DNA of 64,000 bases from a virus. Below are positions 42,801-55,200 of this stretch, in pieces. The position numbers and the translations under genes are program-made. The stretch covers positions 22,154-86,153 of the IMG/VR virus record IMGVR_UViG_3300024289_000028; one strand, 5' to 3'. Numbering within the stretch: the stretch's first letter is position 1; every line of letters begins with the position of its first letter. The notes beneath the pieces are model-generated. The model made no database searches. It was given only the letters and a program-made list of their open reading frames with translations, and had not been told where the DNA came from.

Positions 42801-43269
42801 TGCATTTGGCGGAAACTTGAGTGCAATTAAATCTATAAGCGATGATATTGTATATCATCCAGTTTCATATAAAGTGTTATTCGGAAAAACCGCAGATGAA
42901 AAATTACAAGCAATATTTAAAATTGTTAAAAACTCATCAAAGACAATCAACGATAACGATTTAAAGGTTAGAATTATTGCAGCGATCAATGAATTTTTTG
43001 ATTCGGCAAATTGGGACTTTGGAGATAAATTTTATCTTTCAGAATTAATAACCTATGTGATTAATTCAACAGCGCCTGACATTACTAACATGGTTATTGT
43101 ACCAAGACAACAATCTCAGGTGTTTGGTAGTCTGTTTGAAATTCAAAGTAGAGCAGATGAAATTTTTGTAAGCGGTGCTACCGTAGATGATATAGAAATA
43201 GTAACATCTATTAATGCAGCAGAAATTGGTGCAATTTCTGGAACAATTATTACTTCAACGAGTACTTAA
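39862..43269 (+). CDS. 6: Baseplate wedge gp6
   Basis: The N-terminus matches gp6: N-E-D-W-T-R-I-Y, R-V-I-I-E-Y-I-R-E-N-Y-P-E, L-A-L-I-D-A-I-A-F-L-G-Q-S, and F-I-E-L-A-E-R-K-E-S-V-L-K-L-A. A J-like domain follows (Y-F-S-D-G-V-Y-G-N style region near residue 355 reads L-F-S-D-G-V-Y-G-N-L). Near residue 415 comes R-A-N-A-P-A-S-Y-Y-T-Q-N-R. At 1135 residues it is much longer than T4 gp6 (660), with most extra sequence between residues ~560 and 930, including a D-S-D-D-D-G-V-I-D-D-P loop that may bind calcium. Confidence 0.9.
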   Translation: MTATSRQNNLILNEDWTRIYQTFKNADFKSYDFENLRRVIIEYIRENYPEDFNDYIESSEYLALIDAIAFLGQSLSFRIDLASRENFIELAERKESVLKLARMLSYTPKRNIPSKGLLKFDTISTTEDIVDSNGKNLSKQIIIWNDPTNSNWSEQFLLVLNAAMADNTEFGRSQGSGTIDGIRTEQYRLRTSNRDIPLYTFSKNVAGRRMSFELVSTTFKGKEEIYEEAPTPANQLGFIYKNDNKGPASLNNGFFLMFKQGSLELADFSIAVPTTNEKVSIDAEGINNNDIWLYSLNSVGAQTTEWLQVPNLIGNNIAYNSLVNQVKNIYSVVTKDKDKVDLLFSDGVYGNLPQGNFRIYYRVSNGLSYSITPSDMRGISISIPYVNKLGSAHTLTISMSLKYTVSSSTPSESIDSIRANAPASYYTQNRMITGEDYNLAPLTSSQDILKVKAINRTSSGISRNFDIIDASGKYSSIDVFADDGLIYKNEVETTLGFKFTNKIEIYNFIRNTIEPLIDSTDVFNFYITKYTKILFTDPTSVWNSVTTSTNSSTGYFISGVDSSLLKTGVYTNNTLKYLLPDSIVKFVPPAGKAFKNGKLVTQDLTDPLQKSYIWSKVVRVVGDGTNAGRGVLSTGLGPITFSDNIPSGSVAFQIVPKWVSNLPNAFETEMANLAFSNLNFGLRYDIESAAWKIITAANLDLINSFSLGKAGDTSNSGIDSSWIIAFVKEPDKYVVHVRSMEYIFASIRKNRFYFDSNQKIYDSKTNKVVKDQIKVLGINTDNGLLDYLKQDLVFEISDSIRFEDGYQSTDAIKIAFADSDDDGVIDDPDEFIRIVGEDSANKFLFFQETVDDTGAKIFQYFDNTNNDIVLAAKEIDVKVTDYTDGQLVYFYDIAEDVVKMVDRTTNTFVLQSNFRANIGRAGIKFQYLHHANVDRRIDPSVSNIIDVYLLTRSYDTDFRNYLQGVLTKMPEPPTTESLRIAFGGNLSAIKSISDDIVYHPVSYKVLFGKTADEKLQAIFKIVKNSSKTINDNDLKVRIIAAINEFFDSANWDFGDKFYLSELITYVINSTAPDITNMVIVPRQQSQVFGSLFEIQSRADEIFVSGATVDDIEIVTSINAAEIGAISGTIITSTST

Positions 43270-43271
43270 GA

Positions 43272-46200
43272 ATGGCAAAGTTTTTTCCAAAAAGTCAATT
43301 ACCTATTAGAAAGTCATCTGATTTATTACCAAAGGTATTTCAAACAGATGCTAATGATAAATTTTTATCCGGCGTTTTAGATCCGTTACTGCAACCTGGT
43401 ACACTAGAGAAGAACGTAGGATATGTTGGGCGTAGATACGGTAAAACATACAACGGCTCAGACATTTATTTAGATACCGACGCTACTCTTAGAAGTAGAT
43501 ATCAGTTGGAGCCTGGCGTTGTTCTTAAAAAAGATGGTAAGACACAAAATTTTTATGACTTCATTGACTTTAAAAATATTTTAAAATATTTTGGAAATAA
43601 TGAAGATAGAGATGATCTAATTGATCAACACCAGCACTATAGTTGGAACCCTCCTGTTGACTGGGATAAGTTTATTAATTATAGAGAATATTTTTGGATG
43701 CCAAGCGGTCCTCCACCAATTAGAATTTTAGGCCAAAGTTCTTCTGTAATAAGCACATATAGAGTTAAGCTCGGAGAAGCGTCTTCTTTTATTTTTTCTC
43801 CAGACGGCTATACAAACAATCCTAGAATAACATTATATAGAGGACAAAAATACAAATTTATTGTAAATGTTCCGGGTAACGGATTTGTTATTAGAACATC
43901 ATATGATACTGGTTCATTGACATTTAATCCTGATTTATTCTATCCTCAAGGATCTATTGTTGTATTCAATGGTTCTGTATGGAAAGCAAAAGTTCCAGTA
44001 TCTCCGGCCGACGGTAGCACAATAACAACAGAATCTCAAGACTGGGAATTTGTTGAAATTGTAAATGCAAATTCAGCAGCACTTGACTACACTAAAGGAA
44101 TTACAAATTTTGGCATTGAGAATGGAACACTAACATTTGATGTGCCTTACGATGCGCCGGATATTCTTTATTATCAAAGTATTACTGATCCAAATAAATT
44201 TGGTCAGTTTATTATTTCCGACATTGAAGAAAATTCAAAAATTAATATTAACGATGATATTATTGGAAAGACAACATATACAAGTAGCAACGGAATTGAA
44301 CTAAGCAATGGTATGATTGTTAATTTTGGCGGTGTTGTTACCCCAGAGAAATATTCAAAAGGAAATTGGTTAGTTGAAGGTGTTGGTAAAGCAATCTCAT
44401 TGACCAACTTTGATGATTTAGTTGTTCCTGTATTAACATCAGATGTTCCAGAAGTATTATTTGATAATGAAGGTTTTGACACAGCACCTTTTGATGATGC
44501 AAGCTCGTATCCGGGAACAAAAGATTATATCACAATAGCTAAAAGTAGTAAAGATTTAAATCCTTGGTCACGATATAATCGTTGGTTTCATAGAAGTGTA
44601 TTGGAACTTTCTTTTAAATTATCAGGAGAAGATTTTTACCACGACGAAGCAGCTAGAGCAAAACGTCCTATTATAGAATTTTTACCAAATTTAAAATTAT
44701 ACGAACACGGAGTATTTGCTAAGGAAACCGTAGATTACATTGACACATTTACGTCAGACGTATTTTCTAAAATTGAAGGAAGTACTGGTTATAGTATTGA
44801 CGGTGAGCCGTTGTTTAACGGAGCAAGAATTCTTGTAACGGCCGACACTGATAGTTTAGCTAATAATAAAATTTATCAAGTTAAATTCTTCACTCAAAAC
44901 GGTCAAAATCAAATCACCTTAATAAAAGTTGATGATACTGAATCCATCATTGGAGAAACCTTATTAGTTCGCCGTGGAAAGAAAAATAAAGGAACAATGT
45001 TCTACTATGATGGAACCGCTTGGTTAAGTAGCCAAGAAAAAACTAAAGTTAATCAAGCACCTTTATTTGATGCATTTGATGAAAATGGTGTAAGTTTTTC
45101 TGATAAAGATACGTATCCAGTTTCAACATTCCGCGGTACTAAAATTTTAGCATACAAAGAAAGCACAGGAGTTGTTGACCTAGAACTTGGATTTCCAATT
45201 AGCTATCTTAATATCAGCAACGTTGGAGATATAAGTTTTGAATTTGTATGGGATATAGAATCCTTTACCTATGAAGTTTTAAGAAAATCATATTCAAAAA
45301 ATATTAATACTGGTTTCTGTAAATTTAACCTAACAGACGAATATGTTAATCATTGGATTGAAACTGAACAAAAATATCTACAACCAATCATTGATTCGCA
45401 GGTAATTACCACAGCAACTGACACGGTTTATTTTAATACCGTTGATTGGTTTAAAGTAACTGATCAAGACGAAATTTATTTTTATAAGAACGGAGAGCGT
45501 TATACAGAATCATATACAAGACAAGGTGGAAATTTTATTTTTGCTACACCGTTTGCTGTAAAAGATGTTCTTGTAATAAAAATATTTTGTAATTTAATTC
45601 CAGAAGAAGGATATTATGAAATTCCTGTAGGTTTGGAAAAAAATCCGTTAAACAACGAACTAACAGATTTTACGTTTGGACAAGCAGTTGATCATATTTC
45701 GTCTGGATTAGAATTTTACAATGGATTCTCTGGACTTGTTGTAGGAAATAATTCTTTAAGAGACATTCATGGATTCCAGGCATATACTAAGAGATTTTTA
45801 AAACATGAAAGTGTGGCACCTGTTGCATTAACATTGCTAGTTGATAAGCAGGTTAATTTAATTAAAGCTCTCCGATATGCTAAAAAGTCTTATACTGATT
45901 TTAAACATAATTTTATTAAAATTTCTGGAGAATTAGATTTTGATGGAGATATTCCAAAGCTAGTTGACAATATTATTAATGAATTAACAAGAGGTAAAAA
46001 TCCTTCAAGCCCGTTTGTAAATTCTGATATGATCGGTAGCGGAGCATATACAAATTTAATTTACGAAGTTGAAGATCCAGATATTAACACATTTGTTATT
46101 TCAGATAAATTTGATTTAAAAACTTTAAGTAATCGAGCTGTCTACCTATACATTAATAATCAACAATTAATTAATGGATTTGATTACGAATTTAATAGTG

Positions 46201-49200
46201 ACTTTTCTTTTGTTAATATTTTAAAAACACTTAATGTTGGAGACATACTTGAAATTAGAGAATATGTTTCTTCAGGATTTAATCATATCCCTCAAACACC
46301 GACAAAGATTGGATTGTTTAAAAAGTTTGTACCTGAAAAATTCTTAGATGACACCTTTGTTGAACCAAAATATATGATTCAAGGACACGACGGTAGCCTT
46401 ACAACAGCATTTAATGACTATCGAGACGATGCGCTTCTTGAATTAGAATTAAGAATTTTTAATAACATCAAAAAAGAATATGATGAAAATATATTTGATA
46501 TTGATGCAACCGCTGGCGGATATTATAAGACTGGAATATTTGAATACAATCAAATTATACAAATAAACACACAAGAATTTTTAAAATGGATTGCAGATAC
46601 AAATATCGATTATGTAAGTAATAGCTATTTTGACAGCGAAAATTCTTTCACTTATACATATTCTAATATGTCTGACCCAGCCGGATTAGAAAATTTACCA
46701 GGTTGGTGGAGAGGAGTCTACAAGTATTTTTACGATACAGATCGTCCACATCGCTGCCCATGGGAAATGTTAGGATTTTCTATTAAACCGACATGGTGGG
46801 AAAGTGAATACGGACCTGCACCATACACTAGAAACAATTTACTTTTATGGGAAGACCTGGCTGCCGGCCTAATTAGACAAGGTCCAAGAGCAGGTGTTCA
46901 TAAACGATATGTAAGATCTACTTTGTTAACACACATTCCTGTAGATGGAGATGGTAAACTATTAAGCCCTCTAGATTCAAATCTAGCACAAAATTTTTCT
47001 TTGATTAATAATCAAGGGGATTTTAACTTTGGCGATATTTCCCCTGCAGAACATGCATGGTATAGCAGTAGTGAATATCCATTTGCAACAATTATTGGAA
47101 TGGCATTGTTAAGACCTTTTGAATTTGTAGGCAAAAATTTTGACAATTCAAAAATTGTAAGAAACAAATTAAATCAATTAGTACATACCGATACAGGTAT
47201 CTTTGTTAAAGTTGAAGATTTAGTTGGATCAAGTTCTGGCGGATATTTAACCAGCGGATTAGTTTCTTATATTGTAGATTATTTAAAGAGCCATAATATT
47301 AATGAAAATGTGTTGCAGGAAAAATTAGATGAAATCGATGTTTACCTAACACATAGATTATCTGGATTTGTTGATCAAACACAACAACGATTTATTTTAG
47401 ATTCAAAAAATCCTAATTCTACTTCGGCAAATATTTTTGTTCCGGTAGAAAATCAGGAAATTTATTATAATGTTAGTGCTCCAATTGCAAGTATAATTTA
47501 TAGCGCGGTCATTGTTGAAAAAATGACCAACGGTTGGAAAATTAGCGGCTATGACTTTTTAGATCCGCATTTTACATATTTTGCTCCGGTGATTAGTCAA
47601 ATAGATCCTCTTATTTCAGTTGGCGGAGTTTCTGAAAATTTTGTTAATTGGACAGAAGATAAATTTTATGGAAATGGTGTAGTAGCAAGATATAATAATG
47701 AATATTATAGAAGTGTTAAAAGCCATCAAAGCGGATCCACATTTGATTTAACCCTGTGGAAAAAACTTCCAGACCTTCCTAAGAAAGACGACGTTCAAGC
47801 ATTTAAGAGAAGAACATTTAACACCATAAGAGAACAAAAAATAAGTTATGGAACTACCATCGGCACAATCCAAGGAGTAGTTGATTTCTTATTAGGTTAT
47901 GAACAATATCTAATTTCTAAAGGATTTAAATTTGATAGATACGATACAGACAGCAAGGTAACTCAAGATTGGTTCACTAGTGCTAAAGAATTTATGTACT
48001 GGACACAGCATAATTGGGCTCCTGGATCTTTATTAACTTTAAGTCCTGCTGCTGAAAAAATGGATGTATCTTATCCAATTGGTGTTCCTGATAATCTATT
48101 AGATAGCTTTTATGAATATCAAGTGTTTAGAGGTGACGGTCAGCCATTGACTCCTAATTTCTTAAACATAAAAAGAGATTTTCAAAATATAACTATTGAA
48201 ACTACAAACACAGCAGAAGGAATTTATTTCTTTAAAGCTCACTTAGTGTTAAAAGAACACGTTGCTATTTTCGATGACCGAACCGTTTTCAATGATGTTA
48301 TCTATGATAAAACAACAGGCTATCGTCAAGAAAGAGTTAAGGCAAGAGGTTTTAGAACCGTTGACTGGGACGGTGATTATACAAGTCCCGGATTCTTATT
48401 TGATAATGTTAATATTATAGCATGGCAACCTTATACTGATTACAGATTGGGTGATATAGTTAATTACAAAAGTTATAACTGGGTAACAAAATCTAATCAC
48501 ACATCTACCGATCAATTTGTAAATGCATTCTGGACTAAACTTGATTCAACACCGAACAAGAGATTAGTTCCAAACTTTGATTATAGAATTAATCAATTTG
48601 AAGATTATTATAATCTTGATGCAGATGGTCTTGGGTCAAGCCAACGAGATCTTGGTCGACACGCCATCGGTTATCAAACTAGAGAATACTTACAAAATCT
48701 TGCAGAAGATGACGTAACACAATTTCAGTTATATCAAGGTTTTATTAGAGAAAAAGGTACATTAAATGCCGCTGTTAAAATATTTGATAAACTAAGCAAA
48801 ACAACAGAAGATAGTATTGTTTTAAACGAAGAATGGGCGTTTAATGTTGGTACCTTAGGCGGAGTAGACGAGTTAAATGAAGTTGAATTTGCATTTAATA
48901 AAGACTCCTTACAAGTAAATCCTCAGCCAATGATATTTGTGTCATCGGCTTATACAGGAGTAATACTTGATCAATATCTAAGAATCCCTGCATCGGACTT
49001 TACAAATGCTCCGTCGCCTTTTACAACTTCGATTATTCCTAAAACAGATTTTGATCAATTTCAGTCTGCGGGTTACGTAAAACTTGACCAAGTTGATTTT
49101 GTTATTAAGAATAGATCAGATTTAGAAACATTAGATATTACACAAGTAAAAGACGGCGACCATTTTTGGATTACATTCGATAATTCAGCATGGACGGTTT

Positions 49201-52200
49201 TAAGATTTACTAGAAAGCCATTATTAACTTTAATTTCAGCAATTAAAACAGGTACAACAATTGAAATTACATTTAATCGTAGACACGCTTTTATTGTTGA
49301 CGATTACATTGGCATTAACGATGTTCCTAACCTAACCGGCTTTTATAAAATTAATGAAGTAACTCTTACTTCTGTTATCATTGCCTGCGCATCTGATGCT
49401 AAAGATCCATTAGTTGATACAAGTACATTAATTCGTGTTTACGGATTAGACAATGTTAGATTTTCTTCTGGATCGGATATAGATCAAGAATATGTTGCAT
49501 TATTGCCTAACAATTCAAAATTGTGGTTTGATTCTAATGATAACGGACTATGGGAAGTTGTACAAAAAAATAAAGTCTTTAGCTATAAATCCTTAACTGA
49601 TTATGGAACTACCGTGCCCGAAGGAACAGGACATGCAGTTTGTTATGTTGAAAGATTACAACAAACTATTACAAGCATGCCTTCAAATTCAATGGTTCTT
49701 GTTTATGTTGAGGGACCTACAGGTTTAAAAATTAAACAGACATTTGCCCCTGAGCCTGAACTATATTTGTTGCTTTCTAATTCTTTTGGAGAAGAACTTG
49801 CAGTAAGTCCTGACGGACATTTCTTAGCAGTTGGATGTCCTAGAGCATCGGGCGTGCCTTCAGCATATATTGGTGTTTTTGATCCTACAGCAAATTATGA
49901 AATAGGTGATGTTGTTGAATATGCTGGAAAATTGTGGAAGGCTACAACAGCAGTAGTAGGAGACGGCAGTACAATTGATATTCAAAGTAATGATTGGGAG
50001 CCTACATCTTTATTAACTTATGATCCAAATTTTGGCCGTGGCGAAGGATTTAGAAATCAAGGAGCTGTTTCGATTTATGTTTGGAATAATCAAAACTGGT
50101 CATTAACAACTACACTAGTAAGTCCAAGACCTGCGTTTGATGAAAATTTTGGATCTAATATTTCTATTTCAAAATCTGGTTCAGATTATTGGATGGCTGT
50201 TTCAGCTCCTGGTTCGTTAGATAGCAGGGGTAGAATTTATCTTTACAGGTATAATAGTGAAACTTTGGCCTGGGAACAACACGAAAATAACAATTATATT
50301 GGAGTATATGTTTCAGATCCTGCTAGACAATATCCAAAAGGATCAATTGTATGGTGGAATAATTCCTACTGGAAAGCGGTTGAGGATACCAACGGTGACG
50401 GTAGTACCATTAGTATCAGTTCACCCGACTGGATAAAAATTGATGACATATCTAGTCAATCATCTTTACCAACAAACGTTTCTATTGAAGATGACGGATC
50501 AACAATTTCGTCTGGATTATTAAGTGAAAGTGATCTAGCAGAACTTACAAAACAAGGTGATATGTTTGGTTCTGCAATGGCAATGAATAAAGATGGATCT
50601 ATATTAGTTGTCGGTGTTGCTGATAGTGATGGTATTTACTTTGCAAATTATAAAGGAATCTGGTCAGCCACCCAAGAATATATTGCAGGAGATGTTGTAA
50701 AATATCAAGGTTACTATCATAGACTAACAAATGTTCGTCCTGAAGATCCTGTAGATTCAGCAACCTATAGAAGTTTTGGAGAATACCCAGACGATGGATT
50801 GCCATGGACTAACGTGGGCGACAGCACTATTCCGTATTCAACAGGTAAAGTTTATATCTACCAAAGAGATAGTAATAGTGTTTACAAACTAAAACAAACA
50901 ATAACTGCTGGATCAATTGGATTATTTGATGATACTGGCAATAACGAATCTATCACCGTTGGTGATAAATTTGGATTCTCTGTTGATGTTGATGCAACAG
51001 GTCAACACATTGTTATTAGTGCTCCTCAGGCAGATATTAATTTACAAAATCAAGGTGCAGTATATTATTTCTCTGCAACTAGTTTAACAAATCCAGAATG
51101 GAGATTAAAACAAAAATTAGAAAGTTTTGAAGAATATAATAATTTGTTGTTTGGTTCTGATGTATCTATTAGTTCTGGAACAGAAAGAATAGTTGTTGGC
51201 GCAAAAAATGCTCCATACAAATCTTATGCATATTTTGAAACAGGAACTACATTTGATAAAAATTCAACAATATTTTCAACATTTAACGGTTATTCGGGAC
51301 AGGTATATTCTTTTGAAAGAGTTAGTGGAAAATATTTCTTAACAGAAAAATTAGAAGCAGACGTAACCAATAATGAATCTTTTGGTTATGCCATTGATGC
51401 AACATCCGATGTTATTGTAGTTGGTTCTCCTAACTACAATAACGGTGACGGTTTAGTTAGAACATTTAGAAAAGATACTTCTGTTAAATCTTTAAAAACA
51501 TTAGCCGTTCAAGAACAATTAATTGATATTTCTAAAATTAAAAATATTTCTTTAATTGATGCAGATAAAAATGTTAAGATAAGCGACATTGATTTTATTG
51601 ATCCAATTAAATTAAAAATATTAGGACTTGCAGAACAGGAACTTAATTTTAAAACACCGTACGATCCAGCAATTTATACCAACGGAACAGAAGAAACCGT
51701 AGTAGATCCTGACGCAGCTTGGTTTACAAAGAACGTTGGAAAACTATGGTGGAATTTAAACACAGCTAAGTGGTTGTACTATGAGCAAGGCGATATTGCT
51801 TATAGAAACGGTAATTGGGGACAATTAGCTAAAGGATCTACTATTGATGTTTATGAATGGGTTGAAACTACTCTATTACCTAGCGAATGGAGTGCCCTTG
51901 CTGACACCACTGCAGGATTAACTGAAGGAATCTCTGGACAGCCATTATATCCTAATGATGATGTATATTCTGTAAAACAATTTTATAATGAAATTACACA
52001 ACAGGTAACAGAAATAAAATATTATTATTGGGTTAAGGGCAGCACCGTTGTCCCACAAAAAGTTAATAGAAAATTGTCAGCAGGAGAAGTTGCAGCGTTG
52101 ATTGAGACGCCAATTTCAAGCGGATATCCAATATTAGCATTGTTAGATAGTGATAAAATTTTAGCATACAATTTTAATAAATTTGTAACTTCTGGAAGAG

Positions 52201-55200
52201 CATTATTAAACATTGAATTCTACACAAATGAATCTTCAGTTAATCCTGTGCATAGAGAATATGTATTATTAGCTGAAGGCGTTGCAGACAACCTTCCTCC
52301 AGAAACTTTAGAGACTAAATGGATCGATAGTTTAGTTGGATTTGATCAAGCAGGTAATACCGTGCCTGATCCTAAACTTTCTACTAAAGAAAAATACGGA
52401 TTATCATTCAGACCTCGTCAGAGTATGTTTGTAAATCGTTCTGAAATTTTAAAAATTGTTATTACTAATATTAATTCATTATTACTAACAAATCCATATT
52501 CTGAAATTTTAAATTTTGATAATTTAAATTCAACAGATTTAGAACCAGATGAAAAATTAAACGAATATGATGTAGCAGTAGATACAATAACTGACTTAGA
52601 ACAAATTGGTGCAATTCGTGTTCGCCAAGCAGTATTACAAGCAAATATTGTTAACGGCGAAGTTGATACAATTGATATTGTAGATTCTGGATTTGGTTAT
52701 AAAAATGCTCCGTACATTGAAATACAAGGTGACGGAACAGGAGCCAGGGCTTATATTACAATTGATAATCAAGGTAGAGTAAGTAGTGTTAAAATTCAAA
52801 CAACCGGAAGAAAATATACAACCGCCACCGTTAAAATTCGAGAGTATTCAGTATTAGTTAGAACTGATGAAACAATTAATAATTTCTGGAGTATCTATTC
52901 TTGGGATCAACAAAGAAGAATTTTCTATAAGAGTAAGTCTCAAGGTTATGATGTAAGAAACTATTGGTCATATATCGATTGGTGGAAACCAGGATACTCA
53001 ACCTCAACTAGAATATTATATGAAGTTCCAAGTTTGTATTTAGAACCAACAATATATACTGAGCCAGGAGATTTAATTAGAGTTAAAGAATATGCTAACG
53101 GCGGATGGGCAGTACTTGAAAGAACAGCAGACGGCTCTGGTGAAATTTTAGGAAAATATCTGTTAGTTGCTAGACAAAACGGAACAATTGAATTTAAAGA
53201 TTCTCTTTATAATACTAAAACAACCGCTATTGGTTTTGATAATGTTGGATATTATGATACAGCATTATATGACTTAGAACCTTCAAGAGAATTAAGGATT
53301 ATTTTAAATTCTATTAAAACTGATTTATTTGTTGGAGATCTTAAAGTTGAGTGGAATAAATTATTCTTCACTTGTGTAAGATATGCTTTCTCAGAAAATC
53401 AGCCAATTTTCTGGGCATTTAAAACAAGTTTTATTAATGCATTACATAATGTTGGATCGTTAGAACATAAAGTTTCTTACAAGAACGATAACCTTCCTGC
53501 GTATCAAAAATATCTTGAAGAAATTAAACCATACAAAACTTCTATTAGAGAATATACAAGTCGTTATGTAAATCAAGAATCAACAAATACAGATATTTTA
53601 GATTTTGATTTACCTCCCGTATATTCCACACGCGATAATAAAATTGTTCCAGTGAATAATGGATACAATTTATTTGATCAGTATCCATGGAAGTGGTGGT
53701 ATGACAACAAAGGATTCTCAGTAGTATCTATTGAAGTTTCATATGCAGGTGCAGATTATACATCTGTTCCTACCGTTCTTATTGAGGGCAACGGAACAGG
53801 AGCAAAAGCTAAAGCATATATTTCAAATGGTAAAGTTTCTGGTATCACAATGGTTGATATTGGAGAAGGGTATACTGAAACACCAACAATTACGTTAGTT
53901 GGTGGCAACGGTTCGTCTTTATTAAAAGCAAAAGCAATTGCAATTTTAGGTCAAACAAAAGCAAGAACATTTAATCTTGGAATTAAGTTTGACAGAATTT
54001 CTAAAGAAGGCATTTATAACGCATTTACGCATTCTCAAACATTTACTGCATCAGGACGTACTGCGGTTTTTGATTTAGCATTTGCGCCAACAAGAGATAA
54101 ATCGAAAATTACTATTGTTAAAAACAAACAATTAATATTGAATAATGAATATAGTTTATCATTGTTCAAAACATCTACCGATGATTATAAGATCCTAAAA
54201 GGTAGATTGATTTTTGTTGACCCGCCAGCTAAAGATGATGTTATTACAATAACATATGAAAAGAATGATGAATTGTTAGATGCTGTTAACAGAATTAACA
54301 AGTATTATTCACCAACTAGCGGAATGATTGGAAATGAAGTTGGACAATTAATGACCGGTATTGATTTTGGCGGAGTTCAAGTTCAAGGAACAACATTTGA
54401 TGTAACTGGCGGATGGGACGCTCTTCCGTGGTTTACTGATAGCTGGGACAGCGTTGACTCTAACGACGATTATTATGTAATTGTTGACGGTAGTACCTCT
54501 GGGATTGAACTACCAGAAGCTCCTGTAGAAAATCAAATAATTACAATTTATCTACAAAGAGCAGGAACATCTAAACCGATTAGAATTGACGATCCACACT
54601 TTGATCATGCCGGCGACTCGGCATTAGTAACAAATTCTAATGCTCTTATGCCAACGTTTGTTGGAGATGGTTCTACAAAAATTGTTTCTATTGAAAATTA
54701 TTTCCAAACATATGCAGGCGATGTATTAATTTTCCGTCCTGCAGAAAGCGACGGATCTGTTAATATTACAGATACAAACCTTCTCGATTCTAAGATTAGT
54801 GGCGGAACATTAGCATCAATGAGCGGTGCATATTCAACTGCTACAGGAATGACAGCAGAAGAAATTGTAATTAGCGGTGGCGCATTTAATACGCCAGATC
54901 ATACACCTGCTCCTGAAGAAAATGTACCGGGACAAATACTTGATAGTGTTTCTATTAAGGTGTTCCAAACTACAATCAGTGGTGCTGCAACTATTCAAAA
55001 TAAAGTTGTTATTTCAGATGGAATTACTTCTCGATATGCCATTGATTTAACTATAATAGAAGAAGCATCAATATTGGTCTATGTAGATAAAATTTCCTAT
55101 GTTTCATTTGGAGATAGCACAACCAGTTATAGCATAGATTTTACAACCAACGAAATTGTGTTTAATACTCCACCTGCGCTAGGCTCTACAATTGAGATCA

